This document shows, in pieces, positions 13,099 to 25,700 of a stretch of 64,000 nucleotides of DNA. Below the pieces are notes generated by a model that saw nothing but the letters and a program-made list of their open reading frames with translations, searched no databases and was not told the origin of the DNA. Both the position numbers and the translations under genes were made by a program. Each line of letters begins with the position of its first letter. The stretch's first letter is position 1. The DNA comes from Paratinospora sagittata (lineage: Eukaryota > Streptophyta > Magnoliopsida > Ranunculales > Menispermaceae): positions 9,191,501-9,255,500 of the forward strand of contig CM069607.1 in assembly GCA_035771175.1 (NCBI GenBank). Reading direction: 5' to 3'.

Positions 13099-13889
13099 TA
13101 GGGGCGTAGCGAGAAATTTTATTTAGGGTGGACTAAAAAAAAAAATTTTGACAAACTTCTACGGTATAAGAAAAATTTATTAATTAAGATATATAAATTA
13201 TCACTATTCAAAATATAAGTATGTATAATACATGTAGTTACAACTTTTACAGTTAAATTATTATTTTTCTTTCAGTAAAAAAAATACTAATATAACTACA
13301 AAAATGTGTAACTATGCATGTGTGTATCTATTGAAACATTTATTACACACTTTAAGATATGTTAATCGTTAATATTTAAACGATAGACATGTGTGGTTAT
13401 TTTGAATTCACCTAAACATGATGATAAAAAAATGTTCCAACTAAACTTTTTGAAAACCATTTGAAAGTCTTATCTTTAACGTTGTAAATCGACGCTTGAG
13501 TGACAAATTCAAAAGAGTGTGTTTTCAAGCGTTTATATGAATATTTTTATTTGATTATGATTATAATTTATTAGATATTCGTGGTTGATAAATTAATATT
13601 TTTTAATAATTTTCTTTTTATTTAATTAGATTGTTTTAATTTCTTATAGAATTTGATAAATTAATGTTTAATCTCACCACTATTTAATTAGGGGTATGAA
13701 TGTATTACTAACACTAACATGGATACAAACATTATTTCTTTTAAAAAAATAATAAATTAATACTTAATATATTTATATTTAATAAAATATTAACTATATT
13801 TTATATTTAATAATTATGTATTTGTTTATATATATATATATATAGGGGGAGCTTTCACTGCCGCTACTGGTAAACAAGCTCCGCCCCTG
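13099..13889. mobile_element. hAT-type non-autonomous element (791 bp)
   Basis: The left end (TA)GGGGCGTAGC and the right end GCTCCGCCCCTG are inverted repeats. The flanking octamers ACTATATG (13091-13098) and ACTATGTG (13890-13897) differ by one base. An 8-bp duplication with CAGGGGCGGAGC-like ends fits hAT elements; the left CA has mutated to TA. The AT-rich interior has no transposase. Confidence 0.7.
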
Positions 13890-13964
13890 ACTATGTGTAT
13901 ATATGTAAGAATGTAAATATTGCGTGAGATTGAATGAGACAGTAGAGGGTTGAGGTGTGCAGGG

Positions 13965-14498
13965 TAGGGGCTGCAATTCGTGTTGTCGTGTCATAATCAT
14001 GTATAATAAAATATATTGTAAACTCAAACACGACACGCTTAAATAACGTGTCATTATATGTGAACTCGAACACGACACGTTTAATAAACGAGTTAAACAG
14101 GTTAACATGTTTATAACCCTAAAAGCTTAAATAAGTTTATTTGAACCTATTTAACATGCATAAATTTTAAATTAACATATAAATCCAAAATTTAAAATTA
14201 TAATTATATAACATATAGTAAAAATCAAATAAAACATTATGAAGTTATGGTCTCAACACATGACATAAAATATTAAAAAATCTCTACACATAATATAAGT
14301 CTCAACACAAAATATAATCGTATTAAACGGGTCAATTTCGAGTTTAATAAGTCAACCTGATTTTGACCTAAACTTTAATTATATCTAATCGGGTTTAACC
14401 TATTTTGACCCTCACCTATTTATACTAAACCCAAATCTGCTAATTTTATGTCAGTTTCGAGTCGTGTTATTGTGTTGTGATCTATATTGCCACCTCTA
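13965..14498. mobile_element. hAT-type MITE (534 bp) with perfect 8-bp TSD
   Basis: It is flanked by GTGCAGGG at 13957-13964 and 14499-14506. The left end TAGGGGCTGCAATTCGTGTT pairs imperfectly with the reverse complement of the right end (TAGAGGTGGCAATATAGATC). Subterminal repeats of ACACGACACG (14029-14038, 14070-14079) are typical of hAT MITEs. There is no coding sequence. It lies only 75 bp from the hAT element at 13099-13889. Confidence 0.78.
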
Positions 14499-14506
14499 GT
14501 GCAGGG

Positions 14507-14954
14507 CACTGGCCTAAAGCGAAAACTGCCCCTGTTTAGTATTACAGTTTTATGGGTATTTGCTTTTCAGGCTACAATAATCTAATCGATCCAAGGAATA
14601 TTTTAAACGAATCTCTAACAATGAACTTAAGTAACAATACTACCTCTTGAAAGACTTCAAGAATTTGGTAGAATGAGAAGAAAATGATCTTAGCAAAATT
14701 CGATTGATAGAGAGCATAAATATTAAAAAAATCATGGCAAAATTCCATTTATTTGAAAAGATTGTTGAGTTTAAATAACCGAAATCATCCTTTTGTGATA
14801 AGGGACGAAATCCCTTTGCGTAAACACATTCCTACAAATAGGCATGAAGAAAAAGTCACGTTATTAAATTCTTGGCAGTGTTGAGTTTACAGAGCTACAA
14901 CTCTCTGCTTGATGAAATTTTTATATTTAACTATATATGTTACAACAATATACA
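14507..14954. other. Spacer, nothing recognised
   Basis: AT-rich sequence between the hAT MITE and a SINE-like block. No feature was seen. Confidence 0.5.
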
Positions 14955-15120
14955 CGGGCCAAAGACCTCTTGATCTAGTGGTTGCATCTCACACCTTCTT
15001 ATGGGAGGTTGTGGATTTACTCCCCTCACGTACAAGTGTACGGGTGACATGATAGCTAGATGTTACCCCTATGACAATTTTGGCTCTCAAATCACGCACA
15101 CAAACCCGCGCGCGGGCGAG
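14955..15120 (+). repeat. tRNA-derived SINE-like repeat
   Basis: A tRNA-like head is visible: an A-box-like TGATCTAGTGGTTG (14970-14983) and a decayed B-box GTGGATTTACTCC (15010-15022), then CTCACGTACAAGTGTACGGG and GTGACA. The layout fits a plant SINE with a mutated B-box. The 3' end is not clear and no TSD was found. Confidence 0.45.
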
Positions 15121-16315
15121 ACTTAATTATCAAGTACTTTGTACCCTTCATACTGTTGTATTTCCAAGAGGAAGAAGAAGCGTTGCGGTAAGTACTTGGT
15201 GTACCCAATTAAAGCCACATAAAAGAGAAGAAATGGAAGTGCCCTCTAAGACTTAATGCCCAAAGTGGACATTATTGTGTCATATATGAGGTGAGACCAA
15301 AATAAGTGGAATTAAGGTCATTGACAAGTTGGGTGTTTGTCAAATCTTACAAAACAATTGATAAAATTTATAACAAAGTCAACTATACAATTATGTTTGA
15401 ACCATTAAGACCAATTGAGGGCCAACTATATGTATTGAAGCAGATTACTACTAAATAATACAATGTTAAAGTTAATGATCGAGGCTAGAGTTTAATTTTT
15501 ATGTCTTTAAAACAAATTTGTCATGTTCTGGTGCTTATAAATTAATGACAAGTGTTTCTTATGATACAATAATCTTTTCTTATAAATGTAATACTCTAAT
15601 TCATAAGAAACTCAAACCAAGTAATTGTCAATATTGGCTCTCAGACAAAAATGAAATGATGAAAAAGCTTGAAAAAATGAAAGAGGATGAAACTATATTT
15701 TATAGAAATAATTTTGCGCGTGTCCTTGTTTATGTGAATTATTCCATAAGAAAATCCAACAAAAATAAGGTGAAAATTTTATAGCATCAACAAATTTAAT
15801 GTTGGTCAAATTTTACATCAAAAGAATTTATATGTGATTTATAAAACTTTTTTTGTGTAATGCATAGTTGATTATACTTTTGTAACTTGGTGTTTTACCA
15901 GCTCAACACCATCTTCATTTTTAAGAATTAATCAAAATAATAATATATAGGTCAGCATTGTGGAAACAACAAATAAATAAACTATAAGCATAGTAGGAAA
16001 CCTTAATTTACTACTCATATATACTTGTATTTTTCACAGAAAACCTAACAGAAAGATAGCTTGGATTATACATCAAGGAAGTTTAGTAACCAAAAAGAAA
16101 AAAGAAACTGCATTACTAGTCAATATTATCTTCTCATATAGTTATAGGACATAACACTAAAAGTTTGAAATGCCCTTTAATTATATGGTAATTAACAATG
16201 ATAATCATCTTTTAAATTGTCAATCTTGGAAAATGAAAAAACCAACTAATTTCTTATTATGAAGAAAATAAATCAATAATGATAATGATAACGTAAAAAG
16301 AGGCCAACTTACGCA
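15121..16315. other. 1.2 kb without a recognisable gene
   Basis: The longest frame (15518-15784, 88 codons, lysine- and asparagine-rich) resembles no family I know and has AT-rich composition like its surroundings, so it is not called a gene. Confidence 0.5.
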
Positions 16316-16490
16316 CTAGGTTGCAGAGCAGTTGGTGAGGGCAGCTGTGTCTTAATGAATTAAAGGGTCTGGTCACGAGTTCGATCTCCACTACAACATG
16401 CATTGATGGAGAAATGCTAGCTATCCACTCTCTCAGAGCGTCGAACTCTAGATTAGTCTCGTCTCCGTAAAAAAGTTAGCTAAGAACAAT
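16316..16490 (+). repeat. tRNA-derived SINE-like repeat
   Basis: An A-box-like TTGCAGAGCAGTTGG (16321-16335) is followed about 55 bp later by a good B-box, CGAGTTCGATCTCC (16376-16389). A non-tRNA body then runs to about 16475 and ends near an A-rich stretch. This is the standard layout of a tRNA-derived SINE. No TSD was established. Confidence 0.5.
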
Positions 16491-16769
16491 GGAGGGTTTA
16501 AGACAAAAGAAAAAAAAAAAAAAGAGGCCAACTTTGGGAATCCTGAAACCTATATAGTATAGACTTAATATCAATTGAGCCTTTAACCTTAAAATTGTAC
16601 TTGATCTTTTCTTGAATAAATTATAGTTATTTATAGACTTACCATGGGGAAAAAAACACATGAAAGGGTGGGAAAAAAGTGCGTACGTACCAAAAGACAA
16701 TACCTTATATTGATAAGCTTACGGCCTGTTTGTATTTTTGAGTTAAACATTGAAAGAAAGGTTTGATCG

Positions 16770-16960
16770 GAACATAGGATCAGAGCAAACCGGCTTTAAA
16801 ATGAACTTGGACAAGAAAATGGATTGTATTGACTATAATAATAGAGAATGAACAGAGAGCTTGTTACATAGGGAAGCCATAACAAACCAAGGACACTTGT
16901 CACTATTACATTGGATGAACACTAATTAACCACTTATACAATCATAACTAAACTCTAACA
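16770..16960 (-). mobile_element. Copia-type LTR fragment
   Basis: On the minus strand the sequence starts TGTTAGAGTTTAGTTATGA and carries CAAGCTCTCTGTTCATTCTC and GTCAATACAATCC. This resembles Ty1/copia LTRs, which often start TGTTAGAG and hold a CAATACAAT-type motif near the end. No TSD or coding region is attached, so it is a probable solo LTR or fragment with uncertain limits. Confidence 0.35.
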
Positions 16961-17774
16961 ACACTGCTGACATATCATGATGAGTTGGCAAAAGCTGAGC
17001 TGGCATGAGCTATATCACCTTCAAACATTAATTAAAAGAAAAAAAAAAAAAAAACCTTGATGGCTTTGAATATATATGGTCTGGTATTAATCCTTAGATA
17101 GAATTGAAAGTTTTTTCTTGGATTGAGCTTTGAAATGGAAAGTGAAAACAAAGAGGAAGAGGAATAAGATCAATGGATTAGACCACTTACACTTACAGGT
17201 AATGTTTCTTTACACTACTATCTACATCTAAATTATAACTATGTATATAATTCAAATACTTGATGAAACTCACTGGGTGCCAACTTCATAAACTTTTGTT
17301 TATGCCTGTTTTTTTTTCTTATATCTTAGTAATTAAAATGTCATTTTTTTAGTTAGTTATCTGTACAATTGGCATCCAAAAAAATTACCTTTTCTACATG
17401 CCCAAGATTACACTATAGTCTCTTTGACAGATACATGGCTAATCCACACACACTTAACATCAATTTAATTTAATCATATTTATTAAAACCAGTAACAGAT
17501 CAACACTAATTTATTAATCACAGTCCATCTTATGCCATAAGAAACATTAGGTCGCTTCTAAAATTATCCACTATTTACACTTTGTTCACTAACTTATTCT
17601 TAAAATTCACCCTAAAATTTATTTCGGGTGGGTGGAGAGAACAACTGATGAGTGATTTTAGTTATCACGAAACATTAATGACAAATAAATAAATTACAAT
17701 AACACGTAAGAGGAAAAAAGCAAAGAAAAGAATAGTGGAATCAGCCACATCATTGAAGATCCTCTTCTTACGTT
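16961..17774. other. Spacer, nothing recognised
   Basis: AT-rich with an A-run at about 17038-17054. No feature was seen. Confidence 0.5.
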
Positions 17775-18060
17775 TCAGCTACAATGCCCGCATAGTCGCA
17801 AATGAGGCAACCTAATAAGACGTCTCGACTGTGAATGAGGGATGACCCATCTACAACGCTGCACGGAGGGGGGGCGGCTTGTAACCTGAATGGATCTTCT
17901 GCGCAAAACTGCATTTGAACAGTAAATGTTCCATGGATTCACCTTCCGGCATACATAAGACACAACCATGGGGGAAATGCGTATGTTGGAGGATCTTCTC
18001 TGCATAACATCGAATGTATAAGATCTCTTATAAATTAAGAATCTAAGATGAACCATTTTA
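17775..18060 (-). pseudogene. LINE zf-RVT domain fragment
   Basis: One minus-strand frame (about 18000-17880) encodes HGCVLCMPEGESMEHLLFKC followed by SFAQKI. This is the C-x2-C...H-x4-C pattern of the zinc-binding domain found after the reverse transcriptase in plant LINEs. Flanking residues are frameshifted and the rest of the element is missing. It is a dead fragment without visible TSDs. Confidence 0.6.
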
Positions 18061-19340
18061 AAAAAATCTTAAAAGAAATATTGAACAACTTAATGATTGG
18101 TACAAGTAATATGTATGTTGTAAATATACATTTTTTATTATTTTGTTATTATAAATATATGCTTTTCTTATTTAAAACTTTCTCATAGACACAAAATATA
18201 ATTCTGGAAATTAGAAATTCTCTTGAAATGTTAGCTACTATTTATGATTTCAAACTTTAGACAAATAGCACTCTAAATGGGGTAAAGGTAAAAATATTTT
18301 GATCTTTAAAAAGGAAATCCAATGGTAAATGTCTAATTGTCAAGTTTACCTTCTTCAATACTTAATCTAAATTTTGTAAATATTGGCTAGTTTTAACGGT
18401 GTGCATCCAAATTCCTTTATTTAAAGTTGAGAATTTGATTTTCTTGTGCTCATTTTTTTTATTTTATTTAGGAGTCCCAGTTTTTTTTGGTTCAAGTGTC
18501 AGCATCTTCTGACTTTGTGTCAGTACATTAAAAAAAAACTCAATTTGATGATTTTTTTATTTTACTTTTTTGCAAAATCTGAATCTCAATACCCAACTTG
18601 AACATAAATTCAAATGTAAGTCCGATTATATAATAATTTTGCCTAAACCATTTTATATTGCATTTGAACAAGTTTTATCACACCTAACTATGAGCCTTTG
18701 GAACCAAAGATGATGCATCTCCTTCTATCACCGTCCTTCCTTTTAAGAAATTGGAGCTTTCTTAGATGAATTAGAGCGTTAGATGTAAGGATAATTTTAT
18801 TTGGAAAATATATGCTAGGATGGTGGTTTCCAAAATATTACTAATATCAAACATTCTAATTACTATTCTAAAACTCATTTGTATCTTAAAAAAACAAAAG
18901 ATTGTCTAACAATGCTATAAAATATTTATTAGTTGTTTGCTCACATAGTTAGTTGGTAAAGACTTAATTAAGTTGAAATGAATATTTAATAATAATAGTT
19001 TATTAAATCATTTTAATTTAAAATAAAATAATATATAAAACTATTATATATATATATTTGGTTTATATTATTAATTATTAAAAGTCACAAATGCAGTCAT
19101 AATTTTTTTGCGCGTTGTCCACACCACACTATGTAAAATTGACTTTTGTTTGGGAATGGTCTATAAAAAGCTAAAACAAGTAGATTTTATTGATAAGATT
19201 TACAATTTTACCATGCACGAAGAATCCACCAAATTAAATACTATTCAATCAGATTAATTAGTAGCTATTATCTTTTTTCTTTTTATCAAAATAAAAAAGA
19301 AAATAGATCAATTAACATTAAATTAGATTATTTACTCAAA
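18061..19340. other. 1.3 kb upstream spacer of the EF-hand-like gene
   Basis: AT-rich. No gene or repeat boundary was recognised. The distal promoter of the gene at 19723 may extend into it. Confidence 0.45.
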
Positions 19341-19357
19341 AATAATAATTAAAAATG

Positions 19358-19367
19358 TACACGTGGC
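19358..19367. promoter_or_regulatory. G-box / ABRE-like element
   Basis: TACACGTGGC contains the CACGTG palindrome and the ACGTGGC core bound by plant bZIP and bHLH factors. It lies about 355 bp upstream of the presumed start codon at 19723, a usual position for a functional G-box. Its use is inferred from motif and position only. Confidence 0.45.
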
Positions 19368-19618
19368 AAACAATAACAAATGGGATCAGTGAAATATTCT
19401 GCCGCGGAGACACTAATGTAATATCCAAAAAGCCAACAACATTTTCGTAATTTCCGGTATTCTCGGGTACATAAATTACCCCTCCACTCTCAAGTTTCAA
19501 CTCAAAAATTAAAACACCGATGAAAATGATCCCATACACCTAACGACACATATCCCGGTACCATTCAGACAACATAATCTAACAGTTTCAAAGCTCACTC
19601 GTACATAGGGCTACAACC

Positions 19619-19741
19619 ATGGAACAAAACCCCCTGCACACCAACAACCAAACTGAAGAAAGAAAACTTTTCTTCAGTCGTCCTCTGCGCCTCCAAACGC
19701 TCCTTCTCCTCTCTGAACCAAAATGTTGGACGGAGGTTTAA
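19619..19741 (+). promoter_or_regulatory. Overlapping upstream ORF in the presumed 5' leader
   Basis: An ATG in the strong context ACCATGG opens a 40-codon frame (MEQNPLHTNN...) that stops at TAA 19739-19741, 19 bp inside the main coding frame and out of phase with it. If the transcript starts upstream of 19619, this uORF would reduce initiation at 19723 (context CCAAAATGT). Nothing shows where transcription starts, so this is a prediction. Confidence 0.4.
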
Positions 19742-22700
19742 CGGTGCTTGACGGATCAAGTCTGAGAGCCGTAGAGCCCCGTCTACCCGACACTAACGGC
19801 GCCGTTGAAGGAGCTCAGGTTATGGAAGTTGCAGAGGCTGCAGTGTCTTCAACGCTGTTCGGACTGTCGCTGCCCGAACGGCTCAGGTCCAACGCACTCA
19901 AACGGATGAACACTGACGCCGTTACGTTCCGTGACGGACGCCTTGACGGAGACGAAGCCTCGATGAAGCTTCGAGAGTACGTTAACGCCATCGCCGATGA
20001 ACTCGATGGTACGTGCGTAGTAATTCAAGTACTCTAAAATTATTTCGATTTTTGATTTTTGATTTTTTTATTTTGGTGTTAATTATTAATAGATGATCCG
20101 ATGGCGGTGTGGGTATTGGATGGGAAGTTGGTGCGGATGAGTTTGGAAGATGAAGACGATTTCGCGATGTTGGCGGAGAATCTGTTTACGGAGTTGGATG
20201 AGAAGGAGACGGGGAAGGTTGGGAAGAGAGAGATCGGAAAGGCTCTTGATCTTATGGGACTTGACATGGGCGTTCCACCTCTTTCAGGTCAATCGCGTTT
20301 TTTTTCTTCTTCTTTTTCCGTATAATTTGGCCGATCAATGTGTCTTTTTTATAGTCATATATGCTGGTGCACCACGATTTTGATTTTTGATCTTTTATTT
20401 GAATTTTGTGTGTCCATTGGTTTATTGATCGATAATAACTATAAGAAATGCGGGGATTGAGTAAGTCACTGTCAACACGTTTGTGAAAGATTAAAGGTCT
20501 AGATGGAGATTCTAGATGTTTTCATAGATAAACAAGTTAATAATGCTACATAATGTCTCATATATGTAATGAATTGATGATCCTGTAATTTAAGGGATTT
20601 ATGCACTCCTAAAGTATTCGATTTTGTTGCAAATTGGGAAATATAGTTAAAGTATAAGTGGTTCTTGTTGAGATTTTGGTTCGAACTCAAAAATAAAAAG
20701 TGTCTAATTTGAGTACGAGTAAAATAGAAATTGTGTTAGTTTGAGTAGGTTTCTAATTTTAGAGGGTTTCTAATTGTAGTAGATGTCTAATTTTAGTGTT
20801 TGAGTTGTATTAAAAGTTTGTTTAATGTTTATTATAAATATGGGATGAGTAGATTTGATTGAAGTGTAGGAGAATGGTCGAGTAACGAGAGTTATAGGCT
20901 GAGAGATTATGAGTGATTGAGTGTGTGATAAGAAGTGAGTGCCAAGGATGGCCTTCTTGTATTGTAATATTCTCAGTATAATTGATTTCTCCACCCGTGG
21001 ACGTAGGCATCGATTGGCCGAACCACGTTAAATTGGTTGTGTGATTGCTTGATTTTATTATTTGAATATTTCCGCTGCGTATTGGATTGATTGATTGGGG
21101 TTGAAAAATCCAACAGTTCTTTCTCTGGCCTATAAAGAAATATAAGTCACCATCAACGCATATGTTGAAGATTAAAGGCTTAGAGAGTGATTCTAGATGA
21201 GGTTTTGGGTGTGTTGATTGGTGGGTAAAAATAACAATTCAATAGCTTCCACAAGTATGATTTAATTCGTTAAATTCTTGTTAAATGCTAACATGTTCTA
21301 TCAAAGCCAATAAAATAGCAAAGTTTTTCATAGAATTTTGTTGTTTTACAATGAAATACACCTGAAGAAAGGTAGCCGATAATCAATAAAAATTGCCAAT
21401 GTTGGCAGCCTGTGTCAGGCACCTTAGAACATTGCACGTCGCAATTCTTTTACAGGCTCATATTCTCTTATCCTCTAGATTAGGTGTTCAAGTACCATTA
21501 CCCCTTGGTTTTATAAGTGACAAGCGTTTTCTTAACTGAGCTAAAAGGTCCCGTCATATCAAGCCAGGCCTATTTCATCATGTTTTTAGTATTGATTTAA
21601 GATTCCCGCAAGATTTTGGGGCTTTAGGATCAAACAAAGTAAGTCGTTGAGACTTCCTTGCTTTTTTTAATTATTTTTTATGTGAACATGTATAACTAGT
21701 ACTTATGAAGTTAGTAGCTTAAAAATGCGAAGATCTTACCAGTGTCAATATCTCTTGGGGCGCATCTGGTTTATGAATTATCACTCCCACTATTTTTATT
21801 ATTGTCAATGAAATTGACATTTCCAGTATTCACAATTCTCGCACTATGTTAAGACTACCAATTCTATAGCCCTTGGATTTTTCAGCTTAACTTATAAATA
21901 ACCACTAATCGTTCTAAAATCCAATTACTTTTGTTGTAGATTGTAAATTCTAACCTTTTTAAACAGCCCCATATATTGGGATGTCTCAAACTCGATTTCC
22001 TTCCAGTTTACAACTCAAAAGGAGTTTGAGGTACTGACTTACTAGGAATCTAATTTAATAAATACTCAATAGTCTTAAGGGCTTCTATCCACGATGATTT
22101 AAGTAGTGTAGAATTATTTAATATATTCCTTACCATTTCTATCAATGTGCAATTATGCCTTTCAACCACACATTCTACTGAGGCACACCTCGGACTATGT
22201 GATGAGCACAAATACATGCTTTTCAAGGAATTAGCAAATGAACAATGACATTGTCGTAATCCATCAAATTTTCTATAGTATTCACCACCTGATCTAATTC
22301 GACAATTTTCATTTCTTATGTAATTTCTTTTCAACATCGGTAATGTACAAATTTAGGGCATTAGTTACCTCATGCAATAAATAGTATATAATCCACGATG
22401 TGAAAAATCATCAATAAAAGTAATACAATTTTTTTCTCTAATAATTTATGGGTGTCAAAAGGTCAACAAATATTTATATAGACAATCTGAAGGAGCTCAA
22501 CACTTTTAGTTCCATAAATTGTGGAAATTCAAAAAGTTCTCATTGAGAATACTGAAACAATGGGCTTGATGAACCACGAACCAAATTTGCCCAAAGAAAT
22601 CTTAACAATAGTAAGATCTTCAGAATTTAAAGCTACTAACTTATAGTACAGGTTACATGTGTTCACACAAAAAATCAAGGATGAAAATTTTGAATTCTCC

Positions 22701-25700
22701 CCAAACTTTGGTCCCTTAAAATTCAGAATTAATTTGAGAAAGTCTAATTTGACATGGAGAATTTTTTAAATTTGATATTGTAGAGACGTGTAAAGTATTC
22801 AATTTAAATGTTGTAAAGATCTATTTTCTTGTAGATATGTTGAAACAAACATGTTATATACTTAAAACTCATTGAAATCATGAAATATAATGATTTAAAT
22901 TAAAATTTATAATCACTATATTACTTGACACATATTGCATGAGTAAGAGCTATTTTATGACTTCTATGTTTAAGTGTTTAACACAAATAGGAGATATATA
23001 GATCAATTACCAAGTCTAAAAATTATTTGTTCATTTTTGTTTTAAGTTAGAGTTTGTAAATCTTATTTTGTTTTTTTCCTCTAGTGATTCTTTAGTTTTT
23101 ATTCCTCATATATGAAATTGTACTTCAGTCTCACATACTTTTGTTTTTTAGGAATGTCTTCTAACAAAAGTTGAAGGTAGCATTAACTTCTTTTTTTTTT
23201 TTTTTTTTTTAAAACTTTGTGTTTGGCAAGTAAAAAAATACTAAAGGATTTTTTGAGTTTTACAAGTAATTTACTGAACTTCGATGGGATTTTTCTAATA
23301 ATTCAATTATATTTAATTTGTAATGCGGTGGTTGAGAAACCAATTTTATTCATAGAATTATGTAGAATTCTTTATTAAATTCAACCCAACTAAGCCTTTT
23401 CCTAACTATATGGGGTCGACTATATGAATTTGCTTCCTCCACTCCGCTCTATTAAAGGCTAAGTCGACATTCAAATTACAAGAAGTTAAGTCTTTCTTAA
23501 TTATCTTTGTGCATGTTATATAAGTCTTTCTGAATTATCATCAATGTAGAATTTTTTATTACATGTCAAAAATAAAATAAAACAAATAAATAATCAAGGA
23601 TGTCTCAACTCCTTGCTTTCTTTGACCCCTAAATCCTCAAAATCTTGCAGGAATCTTAAATCTATATTGATAATAAACATGATGAAATGCGCCTACGTTG
23701 ATGTGATGGGACCTTCTAGTTAGCCAAGAAAACACTTGCAACTTTCAAAACCGATGGTGTACTTTATGATTCCACATCTTATCCAATGGGTAAGAGAATA
23801 TGAGCCTGCTGATGTGCATATCCCATGGCGCTTGACGCATGTTGCCAATGCCAGTAGTTCTCATGGATTGACAAATGGACATGACCTTTCTTCAGTCGTA
23901 TTTCATCGTAAAACAGTAAAATTTCATGGAAACTTTGCTACCGTAAATCTATAATAGCTCTAATGCCACATGTAAGCATTTCAAACATTAATTAAATCAA
24001 ATAGAATAACCAAGAGTTTTCCAAATTAAATCACACCTACAGAAGACATTGAATTGTTTCTTTAATCACCGATCAACACACCCAATACCTTATCTAGAAT
24101 CATTCTTTAAGCCTTTAAACATTTTTTAGATGTGTTGATGGTACTTATGCTCTTTTATAGGCTAGGGAGAGAACTAATTATATGTCAACTATAATTCCTA
24201 ATTCTCGTCAAAACTGATAATTTAGGAGTGTTTTTGATAAAGTAGGGAACTTAAATCCCTTAAATTATGGGATTAAAACCCTTAAATATATAATTTTATT
24301 GTTTTAATATATCTAAAATCAACAGAGCCCTTTCTAACATTTTAATAAAATTCTTTATATTTCTCAACAATGTATAATTACATAATTAAATAATTTAGGA
24401 GTGTTTTGGACAAACTTAAATCCTTAAATATATAATTATATTGTTTCAGCATATCTAAATAAACATAGATCTTTATGACAATTAAATAAAATTCTTTATA
24501 CTTCTCTACAATGTCAATTTCTCACAAAAATTTTCCTTGTCAAATTTGATTTTTCCGAATTAGTTCTCTAATTTTAATGGAAATTTATTTCAGGTTTGAA
24601 TTTTCAGTCTTTGCTCTTTCACATGTAAGAAGAATAAAGCTTGTTGAGGGAGAGAGGGTTATAGCACTTTTTTTTAACATTTTGGGGTCAGTCTTGAGTG
24701 ATAATTTATCACCCAACAAGACTGGGTTGAATGGAAATTGGTTCCAAATGCTCAACCCATGGACACCCCTATACACACCGTCATCCCTCTTAGAAGGAAA
24801 TCATCGTTGTGTCCTCACTTCATGGTGATCCTCACATGTGTATTTGGCCACTTCACATTCTTTTCTTAGACAAGAGGGAAGGGGCTACTGTTGCCATACT
24901 TTATTCTATGTTGGTCATTGTGTTGTCCGAAATCATGTTAAGTATTAGTTTATTAAGAATGTAGACAAGAAAACTGACTGGTATATCATAGCTGATACAA
25001 ACAAGACAAATTGCTTGTGTTTTCTCTATCTATGTTTTAATTGCATTTCTTTCTTTTCTTTTCTGTTTCTTTCTTCTTCTTCTTTTTATTTATTTTTTTC
25101 TCTCTTTTTTTTTTTTTTTGTTGGGGGGGGGGGGGGGGGGGGTGTGGGTGGTTGGTTGTTGAAATGGTCGCAAAAATTGTAGCTTTGACTGAGCCTTCGG
25201 CTTCCTCTCATTGAGTCGAAACCATAGCAGCTACAGCCTACACCTGAGAGCATCCGCACCTTGTACAACATAATATGGACACCATGATCCACTGCTGCCT
25301 ATTCCATTAATCCTGGACTGATCTCCATTAAGTGGAGGCCTAGAAATGGAAAAATGGCTTAAGCCTATTAAGACGATGACTTAACTTATATGAATTATTA
25401 CTATTATTGTTGTTCTTATTGTTATTACTTCTTTTTTGTTGGGGGGGGGGGGGGGGGGGGGGGGGAACTACTGTACCACAAGTTTGGTGCAAGTGATTAC
25501 CGTTGATTGTAGTGTGTTGACTTCTTATCTTAAACATGTGAATGGGAATTGGATAACTAATTCATACACTTAGGTGGAAACTTGTATGGAAAGAGCTATA
25601 GCCGATCCATACCCTTTTGATAGTGTTAGAGACTTTGATGGAAGGAGATATAATTGATCCATGCCCTTTGATAGTGGTAGAGACTTGAATGAACAGAGTT

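Noticed and set aside
15518..15784. 88-codon open frame rich in Lys and Asn
   Set aside because: Composition matches the AT-rich background; no domain and no neighbouring exons were seen.
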